NCBI RefSeq assembly: GCF_011008945.1
Contig: NZ_WYCT01000019.1
Location: forward strand, 1 to 43,456
DNA: 43,456 nucleotides
Reading direction: 5' to 3'
Source: Streptomyces harenosi
Lineage (GTDB): Bacteria; Actinomycetota; Actinomycetes; Streptomycetales; Streptomycetaceae
The notes beneath the pieces were generated by a model. The model was not told the origin of the DNA. It ran no database searches and worked only from the letters and a program-made list of their open reading frames with translations. Both the position numbers and the translations under genes were made by a program. Below are positions 7,491 through 13,633 of this stretch, piece by piece; positions within the stretch are counted from its first letter, which is position 1; each line of letters starts with the position of its first letter.

Positions 7491-7922
7491 GTGAGCACTG
7501 AACGCCCGCACTCCGTGAGCGTCGCCGGGGTCGTCGTGGACGACCAGGGCCGGGCCCTCCTGATCCAGCGCCGGGACAACGGTCACTGGGAGCCGCCGGG
7601 CGGTGTCCTCGAACGCGAGGAGACCATTCCGGAAGCCCTCCAGCGTGAAGTCCTCGAAGAGACCGGCATCAAGATCGCACTTCCCGCGACCCTGACCGGC
7701 GTCTACAAGAACATGAAGGGCCTGATCGTCTCGCTGGTCTTCCGCTGCGAAGCCGCCGACGGTGCGCCCACCACCGGTGACGAGACCCGCGCACTGCGCT
7801 GGGCCACCCGCGAAGAGGTCACCGAGCTTGCCGACGAGGCGTACGCGATACGCGTGCTTGACGCACTCGACGCGGTGACCCCGCCGGCCGTTCGCGCCCA
7901 CGACGGCGTGAAACTCGTCTAG
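7491..7922 (+). CDS. pif: Nudix hydrolase, Pif-like immunity factor
   Basis: A 143-aa Nudix protein with a GTG start and GAGG just upstream. The Nudix box runs from G38 to I60, with E44, R52-E53, E56-E57 and G59 all in place, so the metal-dependent diphosphate hydrolase site looks intact. In pSAM2 the Nudix protein Pif, encoded beside korSA, blocks redundant transfer between cells that already carry the element. The same neighbour arrangement, here divergent, supports that role. The substrate cannot be told from sequence. The last codons contain another copy of the operator 9-mer. A housekeeping Nudix function remains possible. Confidence 0.82.
   Translation: MSTERPHSVSVAGVVVDDQGRALLIQRRDNGHWEPPGGVLEREETIPEALQREVLEETGIKIALPATLTGVYKNMKGLIVSLVFRCEAADGAPTTGDETRALRWATREEVTELADEAYAIRVLDALDAVTPPAVRAHDGVKLV
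7913..7922. promoter_or_regulatory. operator-like site 5 at end of pif
   Basis: ACTCGTCTAG overlaps the Nudix stop codon, 47 bases before the next gene. A related motif (ACGAGTATACGAGT) overlaps the start of that gene at 7973-7986. These may put the ATP-binding gene under the same repressor. Confidence 0.4.
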
Positions 7923-7968
7923 CCCGAACCCGCTACACATGGCGGCCTACCAGCACGAAGGAACTTGT

Positions 7969-8391
7969 ATGCACGAGTATACGAGTACAGCCCGGGTCTG
8001 GGGGCTGAGCTGCCCAGGATTCCCGGAAGAAGTGAGCCGGGCCCGCCGCTGGACCCGCGACATCCTGCGCGACTCCCCCCTGGCCGACGACGCCGAGCTG
8101 ATCGTGAGCGAGCTGAGCACGAACGCGATCCGCCACACGGCCAGCGGCTGGGAGCCCGGCAGCTTCCACCTGGCCGTCGCGGTCTCGGCTCAGGTGGTCG
8201 CGGTCTCGGTGACGGACGACGGCGGCACGGCCACGGCCCCCAAGGTCGAGCACCAGGACCAGGACGCCGAACGCGGCCGGGGGCTGGGCATGGTCAGCGC
8301 CCTCGCCCACCGGGTCGTGGTCCACGACAGCGACCAGGGTCACACGGTCACCGCGGAGTTGTACGCCGACATCCGGTCGGGAGGCCAGTGA
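7969..8391 (+). CDS. ATP-binding anti-sigma-like protein (HATPase_c, RsbW type)
   Basis: A 140-aa GHKL-fold protein starting at ATG 7969 behind GAAGGAA. The N box is ELIVSELSTNAIRHTASG (E49, N52), the G1 box is VTDDGG (81-86), and the G2-type loop is RGRGLGMVSAL (102-112). Such proteins in Streptomyces act as anti-sigma or serine kinases for anti-anti-sigma factors, but no partner is encoded nearby. The stop overlaps the next start (TGATG). A decayed copy of the gene lies at 14591-14887 in the relic element, so it is a regular part of this AICE family. Confidence 0.85.
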   Translation: MHEYTSTARVWGLSCPGFPEEVSRARRWTRDILRDSPLADDAELIVSELSTNAIRHTASGWEPGSFHLAVAVSAQVVAVSVTDDGGTATAPKVEHQDQDAERGRGLGMVSALAHRVVVHDSDQGHTVTAELYADIRSGGQ

Positions 8392-8774
8392 TGCTGATGA
8401 AGCCGCCGCAGTGGGGTTACTGGTGCGAGTGCTGGACCGAGGACCTGACCGAGCAACGGGGGCCGGCGCTGCTGGCATCGTTCGACGCGCACTCGGCGCC
8501 CCAGGCGGACCGCTGGGTAGCGGTCGCACTCCGCACGATCTCACCGGCCCTGGACGCGGACACCTCCGACGAAGCGTGGGAGTGGCTGTACGAGGGCCGC
8601 ATCGAGACCCGACGAGCTCTGCTTCGCGCCGAACCGTGCACGGTCTCACTGACCCACGCCCAGACCCGCATCACATGGACGATACGACCGGTGCTCTTCC
8701 TGCCCCTCGCGCACCGTCAGGCGGCAGCACTTCCACCGTGCGCCTACGAGTTCAAGCCCCGCCCGGCCAACTGA
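8391..8774 (+). CDS. unknown protein coupled to the ATP-binding gene
   Basis: A 127-aa protein whose ATG overlaps the preceding stop. I do not recognise a family. It begins MLMKPPQWGYWCECW, is rich in Trp and Ala, and is probably alpha-helical and soluble (SFDAHSAPQADRWVAVALRT). A diverged copy with a premature stop follows the decayed ATP-binding gene at 14887-15107, so the two genes are inherited as a pair and probably work together. Confidence 0.75.
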   Translation: MLMKPPQWGYWCECWTEDLTEQRGPALLASFDAHSAPQADRWVAVALRTISPALDADTSDEAWEWLYEGRIETRRALLRAEPCTVSLTHAQTRITWTIRPVLFLPLAHRQAAALPPCAYEFKPRPAN

Positions 8775-9038
8775 GTTACAACTTTCTCTACTAGTTCAAG
8801 GCGGCTCGCTCCGCTCCCCGCGCGCGGCCCGGCCCCCGGCCGGGCCTGCGCTCCAGCCTCCGTCCCGCTCCAGCCCGGCCGGCGCCCGTGCCGCGCGCAC
8901 AGCGAGCCGAAGATCACGCTTCGTGTGCCACCGGAGAGGCCCCCACGGTCAGAACGATGCCTCCGGCGGGGGATCGGCCAGCACCGGGATGGAGGGGGCG
9001 CCGTCGCCGACTGCGGGTCCGTTGTGGCGTGCGTGAGG
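8775..9038. other. non-coding GC-rich segment
   Basis: No gene is supported here. The first part is a run of palindromic GC elements (GCTCGCTCCGC, CCGGCCCCCGGCCGGG). Similar GC-rich non-coding blocks occur in Streptomyces plasmids and AICEs near origins or transfer loci, but I cannot assign a function. Confidence 0.5.
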
Positions 9039-9190
9039 AGCTCCCATCCCGTACGCCGTCGACCCAGGCAGAGCCGAGCAGACGCGGCCCCTGGCGTCCA
9101 GGTCGTTCGTACAGTGGCGCGCTCCACCTGGACGCCAGGAACCACGCCCGCTCCACGGTGTGTGGGTCGACGGCGTACGGGATGGGAGCT
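9039..9190. repeat. nested perfect inverted repeats (possible origin or transfer locus)
   Basis: An outer 28-bp perfect inverted repeat (9039-9066 with 9163-9190, beginning AGCTCCCATCCCGTACGCCG) encloses an inner 14-bp perfect repeat (9090-9103 with 9126-9139). No coding frame fits. Such a cruciform could be a single-strand origin for rolling-circle replication, a clt-like transfer locus or a recombination scar. It also marks the junction between the AICE core and the low-GC cargo. Confidence 0.8.
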
Positions 9191-9255
9191 GGGGAGGTTG
9201 ATGGGTAGAGGTCTTCGGCAGTGACAGAATCGAACTGACATGCGATGATGACCTA

Positions 9256-9299
9256 GGTTTCAAAAATGGCACCTCGGATGAGGTATGGTTTTTGAAACC
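9256..9299. promoter_or_regulatory. dyad upstream of cargo operon
   Basis: GGTTTCAAAAA (9256-9266) and its exact inverse (9289-9299) share one axis with an inner ACCTC/GAGGT pair (9271-9275 with 9280-9284). It lies just upstream of the Shine-Dalgarno sequence of the gene at 9319. It could be an operator for the XRE protein encoded two genes on, or a leader hairpin. Confidence 0.65.
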
Positions 9300-9318
9300 A
9301 CGGTTGTCTGGAGGGGCT

Positions 9319-9954
9319 GTGCAGAACCTGGATCCTGAGTGGTACGAAGAGCGGCTGACGCAGCTCGACTTCTCGGTTGATCTCTTCTACGGCGCGCTTG
9401 ACCTGGCCGCCGCAGATGTCCGTACTTGCACTGATTTTGATGCGCCGGCCATGCGTGGCTTCATGTTCTGGAGCCGCACCAACCGGTACATCGCTGAAGG
9501 TCTCGACCCGGAAGGCTGGCAGCGCACCTCCAGGGATAGCATCCTCCGGATGATCCACCCCAGCATGAGTCACGCTGTGACGGCTATCAGCGCCAAGGGG
9601 GGCGTGGGGGACCTCAACGCCAAGGTTCGGTCTAAGAACCCGAAGGGTGCAGCAATGGCCCGCATGGTTGAGAAGAACGGGCAGTTCGCTCTGCTCAGCC
9701 ACGACGAGGTTCTCTACGGTCGCGAACTCGACCAGATCCCGACCTGGTGCCTGCTGTACGAGTGGGACAAGGGAGTGATCTCTGCCGAGCTGTCCCTGCC
9801 GATCAAGATGAACGGGAAGTTCGTCGATGAGTGGCAGGAGCGCATCCCGCTGCGGTTGCCCGATCTGGGTGACCCGGGCGCGGACATCGCGCTTCTGGAC
9901 GACCCGGGCGATGGCAGCGGCCCGGAAGTTGTCGTGGAGCTGCTGGGGGGCTAA
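9319..9954 (+). CDS. unknown cargo protein preceding XRE-ImmA gene
   Basis: A 211-aa protein starting at GTG 9319 with GGAGGG (9310-9315) at good spacing. A TTG at 9292 falls inside the dyad and is less likely. I do not recognise the family. It has an acidic N-terminal helix region, a central block (RGFMFWSRTNRYIAEGL) and a C-terminal beta-rich part (YEWDKGVISAELSLPIKMNG) ending in acidic repeats (DPGADIALLDDPGDGSG). No signal peptide or membrane segment is visible. Thirty-six bases separate it from the next gene, so it is probably co-transcribed and a functional partner or target of the XRE-ImmA protein. Confidence 0.75.
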   Translation: MQNLDPEWYEERLTQLDFSVDLFYGALDLAAADVRTCTDFDAPAMRGFMFWSRTNRYIAEGLDPEGWQRTSRDSILRMIHPSMSHAVTAISAKGGVGDLNAKVRSKNPKGAAMARMVEKNGQFALLSHDEVLYGRELDQIPTWCLLYEWDKGVISAELSLPIKMNGKFVDEWQERIPLRLPDLGDPGADIALLDDPGDGSGPEVVVELLGG

Positions 9955-9990
9955 ACGGTATGTAGAGTGCGGACGTGGGAGCTGAGGAAA

Positions 9991-11085
9991 GTGTTCACCC
10001 CAGAACGACTGGTCGTTGCCCGCAAACGACGGCGAATGACTCTAGCAGAGTTGGCTCAACGGTCTGGAGTATCGGCACAGAGCATCACTGCGTTTGAGAA
10101 TCACCGTAAGGTGCCCTCACCGGAGACGATTTCCTCTCTTGCGTCCGCACTCCATTATCCCGTCAGCTTCTTTGGGGCACCCGCGCCGGCGCAGTTGCAG
10201 CTGGACGCCGTTAGCTTCCGTGCCCCATCAAAAATGACTGCCGCAGAACGTGATAGCGCCCTGAGTTCGGGAACAGTAGCCGTTGCTCTGAATGAGTGGA
10301 TGGAAGGCTTGTTCAAGCTTCCATCCGTTAACGTGCCAACATACCCGCACTTGACGCCCGAGGCTGCGGCAGAGCAGGTCCGTGCCGCGTGGGGACTCGG
10401 AGAAGCACCGGTACCAAACGCCCTACATTTGATTGAATCAAATGGGGTCCGCGTATTCTCGCTGCCATCCGACTGCCTCGACATCGACGCCTTTTCTACC
10501 ATCAAATGCGGCACGCCGTACGTATTCTTGAACACACGGAAGACAGGCGAGCGGGGGCGATTCGATGTCGCCCACGAGCTCGGCCACCTTGTGTTGCACT
10601 GTGAGCACCGCATCCCCCACGGCCGCGACTCGGAGGGCGAAGCGAATGACTTCGCGTCGGCCTTCCTTATGCCCCGCGCAGGCGTCGTTGCTCAACGGCT
10701 ACACAATGCGTCTATCGACCGGATACTGAGCGCGAAGCGCAAGTGGGGAGTGTCGGCCATGGCACTCACCTACAGGTTGCGCAAATTGGGCCTACTTTCT
10801 GAATGGCGCTACAATCAAACCGTAAAGGAACTGGCGCGTCGAGGCTATCGCCGTGCAGAACCTGATTCCTCACTGGTTCGCGAGAGCAGCCAACTATTGG
10901 TGAAGGTATTTGGCGCCCTCCGGAAGCCGCTAAATATGACGTTCTCGGAGCTCGCAGAGGAGCTCAATATCTATCCTGACGAGCTAAACGAGTACGTCTT
11001 CGGGTTGGCACCTATCGGAATCCAGAGCGGTGGAGAACCATCAGCACCGGCACGACCGAAGCTGAAACTCGTTAGCGGGGGGTAG
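9991..11085 (+). CDS. XRE regulator fused to ImmA/IrrE zinc metallopeptidase
   Basis: A 364-aa two-domain protein. Residues about 5-60 are an XRE helix-turn-helix (MTLAELAQRSGVSAQSITAF). The centre and C-terminal part are an ImmA/IrrE (COG2856) peptidase, with HELGH giving zinc ligands H195 and H199 and catalytic E196, then EANDFASAFLMP supplying the third ligand. GTG 9991 gives the usual VFTPERL start; GTG 9967 is an alternative without a ribosome site. In phages and mobile elements, ImmA cleaves a repressor to trigger excision, and XRE-COG2856 fusions occur in toxin-antitoxin-like modules. GC is about 52-55% in sampled stretches, far below the AICE core. Confidence 0.9.
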   Translation: MFTPERLVVARKRRRMTLAELAQRSGVSAQSITAFENHRKVPSPETISSLASALHYPVSFFGAPAPAQLQLDAVSFRAPSKMTAAERDSALSSGTVAVALNEWMEGLFKLPSVNVPTYPHLTPEAAAEQVRAAWGLGEAPVPNALHLIESNGVRVFSLPSDCLDIDAFSTIKCGTPYVFLNTRKTGERGRFDVAHELGHLVLHCEHRIPHGRDSEGEANDFASAFLMPRAGVVAQRLHNASIDRILSAKRKWGVSAMALTYRLRKLGLLSEWRYNQTVKELARRGYRRAEPDSSLVRESSQLLVKVFGALRKPLNMTFSELAEELNIYPDELNEYVFGLAPIGIQSGGEPSAPARPKLKLVSGG

Positions 11086-11166
11086 CGAATAGGGATGGGC
11101 GACACAACCGCAAACCATCCAGTAGCTATCACTGTCTGTTGAATTATGAGATCGAGGGGGACACGC

Positions 11167-11571
11167 GTGTTCGGTAGTCAACGGAGCTTGAATAGCTTCA
11201 AGGTCGGAGACAAAGTGACAGTCTCACTGCCGAGCGACAGGCCCATATACCACCAGGGCTCACACGGGACCGTTGTCTCGATAGGCACCAAGCGGGTGCA
11301 CGTAAGGATGGACGTAGCCGCGTTCGAGGGGCACGACGGGGAGGTTGCGAACTTCCTCCCTGGTGACCTAGAGCCGGGACACGTCGGGACGCCCCGTAGC
11401 TCGGACCGTATGAAAGAAGCCGTCAACGCCATGCAACTTGGCGTCGCATCGGACGTCGTGTCGGTGGCGTTGGAGGCCGGCGTCATCACGGCTGACCAAG
11501 GAGACCAGATCAAGGCCGCGTGGGCTAACCACTTGCGGAGCAACAACGACGGCCGGATGCGCCGTTCATGA
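11167..11571 (+). CDS. small SH3/KOW-like cargo protein
   Basis: A 134-aa protein starting at GTG 11167 with GAGGGGG six bases upstream; an ATG at 11146 is an alternative. The N-terminal half (FKVGDKVTVSLPSD, then GSHGTVVSIGTKRVHVRMD) looks like a KOW/SH3-type beta-barrel. The C-terminal half is helical (DVVSVALEAGVITADQGDQI). It is the third gene of the low-GC module, 81 bases after the XRE-ImmA gene, and may be its regulated product. The family is not recognised. Confidence 0.68.
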   Translation: MFGSQRSLNSFKVGDKVTVSLPSDRPIYHQGSHGTVVSIGTKRVHVRMDVAAFEGHDGEVANFLPGDLEPGHVGTPRSSDRMKEAVNAMQLGVASDVVSVALEAGVITADQGDQIKAAWANHLRSNNDGRMRRS

Positions 11572-11684
11572 GCCTCTAGCGGGGCTCCTGGAGCTACGAA
11601 TTAATCAAACTGGCCCGTGCCCTACCCGTGCCCGATCGTGCGGTGAACCGCAGGGATTCACGGGCAAGGCCGATAGCCCGATGT

Positions 11685-11727
11685 GAGAACGGCCCCTGAC
11701 CAGGTGCCAAGGTCAGGGGCTGTTCTC
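11685..11727. terminator. strong hairpin terminator after cargo
   Basis: A 17-bp stem with one G-T wobble (11685-11701 with 11711-11727; core GGCCCCTGACC/GGTCAGGGGCT) has a 9-base loop. It lies downstream of the cargo operon and next to a tRNA-like fragment on the other strand, and may end transcription from both sides. Apart from this hairpin and the tRNA-like fragment, 11572-11908 holds no gene I can support. Confidence 0.75.
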
Positions 11728-11740
11728 TCTGTTGAGCCAG

Positions 11741-11802
11741 CGGAGGCGGTGGGGGTCGAACCCACGACGACGTTGCCACCGCAACGGCTTTCGAGACTGT
11801 CC
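11741..11802 (-). pseudogene. tRNA-Ser-like 3' fragment
   Basis: Read on the minus strand it contains a CTCGAAA anticodon loop (CGA), a long variable arm with TTGC/GCAA pairing, a perfect T arm (GTGGG, TTCGACC, CCCAC) and CGCCTCC, the 3' acceptor strand of a type II (Ser) tRNA. The matching 5' acceptor GGAGGCG and D arm are not found upstream, so it appears to be a 3' fragment. Such pieces usually arise as attachment sites of integrated elements. A divergent complete tRNA cannot be ruled out. Confidence 0.5.
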
Positions 11803-11908
11803 TGATCGGATGTCCCCGCGGCTAGCCGTCCGCGTACGGGGCGATATGGTGGGAGAAGCGGAGGGGCGCCGCTTGAGCGACACCCCTCCCTGTTTGGACT
11901 TCAAGAGG

Positions 11909-12052
11909 TCACTTCTTGCCGGAACGCCTCTTCGGAGTCTCTACCACCGTGGTACGCGGGTGAGCTTTCGCATAGCTCTTGGTCACGTACCGGCCGGTTA
12001 CGGCGCTCCGGGCCTTACTCCCGGAGCTGCCACCGCTTCCCTTCTTGGCCAT
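11909..12052 (-). CDS. 47-aa Gly/Lys-rich small protein
   Basis: A short gene with an excellent ribosome site (AAGGAGG, six bases before ATG 12052; a second ATG at 12055 is too close). It starts MAKKGSGGSS, contains SAVTGRYVTKSYAKAHPRTT and ends in KRRSGKK. The TGRYV-K-A-HP-TTV pattern is shared by small proteins of mobile regions that I have seen annotated as hypothetical; no function is known to me. It is strongly basic and could bind nucleic acid. It is the last gene before the right att site. Confidence 0.72.
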   Translation of the reverse strand: MAKKGSGGSSGSKARSAVTGRYVTKSYAKAHPRTTVVETPKRRSGKK

Positions 12053-12205
12053 CATTCACCTCCTTCACATCAGGCCCATGACGGTCAACTCCGATTGTAT
12101 GAGGGCCCACTGACAACAGCGGGTCGGAAACGGGAAGCACAGACAGCTAAGTTGACTCGTAGGGTCCAGGCGACCAAGCCGAGCAACAGGAGATCACCCG
12201 CCCCG

Positions 12206-12225
12206 GCGTGCCAGAACCGTGCCAG
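12206..12225. repeat. possible integrase arm-binding repeat, right end
   Basis: GCGTGCCAGAACCGTGCCAG differs at one base from 563-582 at the other end. The surrounding 12056-12331 contains no gene that I can support and would form the attP arm in the excised circle. Confidence 0.45.
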
Positions 12226-12331
12226 GTCAGGCGGGAAACCACGGGGAACAGCGGTGACCCGGCCGCCAGTGAGCCAGGATCGGTAGCCGCTTCGCCGCAG
12301 GTCAGCCCAGTAATCGGCCGTAAGAGACCCA

Positions 12332-12381
12332 AGCTTCCCAAGCTGAGAGCGCGAGTTCGATTCTCGTCACCCGCTCCATGA
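12332..12381 (+). repeat. attachment site, right copy (50 bp)
   Basis: An exact copy of 458-507, covering the tRNA-Gly 3' half and TGA beyond CCA. The 5' half of the tRNA is absent here, so this is the right-hand att product. It is followed by remnants of another integrase rather than ordinary chromosomal sequence. Confidence 0.95.
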
Positions 12382-12383
12382 CA

Positions 12384-12410
12384 AACCTCCAGGTCAAAGA
12401 CCCGGGGGTT
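12384..12410. terminator. degenerate copy of the tRNA-end hairpin
   Basis: AACCTCCAGGTC, AAA, GACCCGGGGGTT is an imperfect stem-loop matching in position and outline the perfect hairpin at 510-536. Its drift supports an older integration event. Confidence 0.5.
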
Positions 12411-12458
12411 CTTCGTTGTCTGACCACTTTGCGAGCCGCGCGCTCGGCGCGGAGAGAG

Positions 12459-12705
12459 CATGAGCCGCCAGCGGATACCAATCGCGTCGGTGAGGACATC
12501 GATCTGGGCGGCGGTGGCGGCGTGTCTCCCGGTGGCGGCCTCCTGCCTGCGCTCTTGATGCTGCACGGGTTGCGGCTGATCGTCAGCAACGGCCTTTCAA
12601 GGATGCCCATAGGGAGGCGGTAGTCCTTGGCGAGAGGCTCTTGGCTTTGGCGGTGCGGAGCCGTTCTGCCCGCCACTCACGGACGCGCCGGGGGGATGGT
12701 CGACT
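12459..12705 (-). pseudogene. integrase gene fragment, frameshifted
   Basis: Read across frames it gives RVREWRAERLRTAKAKSL, then AKDYRLPMGILERPL, then TISRNPCSIKSAG, then ERRQEAATGRHAATAAQIDV and TDAIGIRWRLM. These align with residues about 116-194 of the intact integrase (RVREWRAERLRVTGAK, ELISRNPCRIKGAG, VDALADAVGMRWRLM). At least two frameshifts separate the blocks. The arm-binding N-terminus and the whole catalytic C-terminus with R, K and Tyr are gone. It is clearly non-functional. Confidence 0.88.
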
Positions 12706-12745
12706 TCCGCGCAGGAGCCACGACCGAGCTTCCAGGTTAGGGGCT

Positions 12746-12905
12746 GCGGCCCGCCTCCGACGGGGGTGGAGGCGGGCCGCGGACCGTCACCGGCTCGGCC
12801 GGCGCGAGCCGGTGACGGGTCTGTGTGGGCGGCCGTCCGGTTCCCCAGCGCACGACGGCCGCCCGGCCCGCTGGCGCCGCGGTCACCTCTCAGCGACGCC
12901 AGCGG
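12746..12905. terminator. four consecutive stem-loops
   Basis: Perfect stems follow one another: 13 bp (12746-12758/12768-12780), 12 bp (12786-12797/12805-12816), 11 bp (12827-12837/12854-12864) and 9 bp (12868-12876/12897-12905). They lie between the integrase relic and the end of the small gene at 12909, so they probably terminate the minus-strand operon. Four in a row is more than needed. Confidence 0.65.
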
Positions 12906-12908
12906 GAG

Positions 12909-13067
12909 TTATCGCCCGGGCGGGCGCTCCGGGGTGGTCTGCCGCGGCGACGACGGGCGACACAGTGTCGGACAGACGTATACGTCGGGCGCGGCCCCGG
13001 TCGGTGAGTGGATCTCGATCTGCCGGGGGGTGCCCTGAATGGGCGCGTTGCAGCGTGCACAGATCAT
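12909..13067 (-). CDS. small zinc-ribbon-like protein
   Basis: A 52-aa protein with a good ribosome site (GGAGG, six bases before ATG 13067). It begins MICARCNAPIQGTP and has a second Cys pair (VCPTLCRPSS), giving a CxxC...CxxxC pattern that could bind zinc. The tail is Pro/Arg-rich. Its start overlaps the stop of the upstream gene's original frame (ATGA). Similar tiny Cys proteins occur near regulators in Streptomyces mobile elements; the role is unknown. Confidence 0.68.
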   Translation of the reverse strand: MICARCNAPIQGTPRQIEIHSPTGAAPDVYVCPTLCRPSSPRQTTPERPPGR

Positions 13068-13275
13068 TGGTGACCTCCGGTCGAGGTGGGAGCTTGGGGG
13101 CAGGTAGCACCGCAGGTGCAGACGTCCACGTCCAAGACGTGCGCGCCACGGCCGCGGCGCGGCCGGCGGATACCCCCCCGGCCCGTAGGAGGGAGGTGCC
13201 GCACCAGCAGCACACCCAGCCAGTGCGCTGGTGGTACGTCAGATCGGCGTACGGGGGCGCCCTGGGGAGACTCAT
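13064..13275 (-). pseudogene. frameshifted small Cys-rich protein gene
   Basis: Starts with ATG 13275, overlapping the upstream stop by four bases, and reads MSLPRAPPYADLTYHQRTG then VCCWCGTSLLRAGG. The expected second half, GRGAHVLDVDVCTCGATC, lies in another frame and ends at a TGA that overlaps the next start. The distance from start to that stop is 212 bases, not a multiple of three. A C7 tract at 13173-13179 is the likely slip site. It is either a real mutation or a sequencing error. Confidence 0.65.
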
Positions 13276-13610
13276 TTCGCCGCTCCGATGTCTGCCCACA
13301 GACCGCACTCGTCGGTGGTGAGGCCGGTGCGGGTGGCGAGGCCGTTGACGATGGCCCAGCCGGGACCGTGGCTGTAGAGCAGCGGCAGAGGGTCAGGGCC
13401 TTCCGCAGTGATGCGGATGCGCGTGTCAGCCGTGGACAGGGTCATTTCGACGACGGGGGCACCGGAGCCGAGCACGGCGACGTAGAACTCGTGTGCGATG
13501 AGGGGGGCATCGGGATGTGTCACGCGGCCGGCGATCCACAGGCGGACATGGCTGGCCTCAATGGGCTCGGCTTTGAAGGCCTTTTGCCACGTCTGTCCGG
13601 ACTCGGGCAT
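13272..13610 (-). CDS. degenerate ATPase-like (anti-sigma-type) protein
   Basis: A 112-aa protein starting at ATG 13610 after GGGGA. The layout (an N-terminal helix with VRLWIAGRV, then a beta-hairpin VVEMTLSTADTRIRITAEG, then HGPGWAIVNGLATRTGLT and CGLWADIGA) follows the short RsbW/HATPase-like proteins of Streptomyces. It lacks the Asn of the N box, so ATP binding is doubtful. It is the first gene of a coupled minus-strand operon divergent from a GntR gene, whose operator-like repeats lie directly upstream. Confidence 0.6.
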   Translation of the reverse strand: MPESGQTWQKAFKAEPIEASHVRLWIAGRVTHPDAPLIAHEFYVAVLGSGAPVVEMTLSTADTRIRITAEGPDPLPLLYSHGPGWAIVNGLATRTGLTTDECGLWADIGAAK

Positions 13611-13633
13611 GAACGTCCCCTGACGATGAGTGC

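Larger units (their letters stand above)
458..12381. mobile_element. Integrated AICE of the pSAM2 type
   Basis: About 11.9 kb lies between the exact 50-bp att repeats. It contains the standard AICE modules: integrase and excisionase next to the tRNA, a rolling-circle rep, small spread/transfer proteins, a single FtsK-like translocase, a GntR-family kor regulator and a Nudix gene like pSAM2 pif. There is no relaxase or type IV secretion apparatus, consistent with the double-stranded DNA transfer mechanism known for such elements. Cargo from 9319 to 12052 has lower GC and is probably a later acquisition. All core frames look intact, but rep has an abnormal start. Confidence 0.93.

Noticed and set aside
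9507-9514. TRS-like GACCCGGA octamer (Tra recognition repeat)
   Set aside because: Known clt loci have clusters of such octamers; this is a single copy inside a coding region.
11741-11802. tmRNA 3' end
   Set aside because: The T-arm and acceptor look like a tmRNA end at first, but the tag-peptide frame and the partner 5' end are not found; a tRNA-Ser fragment fits better.
12147-12566. 139-aa minus-strand open frame as an independent gene
   Set aside because: It is a composite of integrase relic, att sequence and non-coding DNA.
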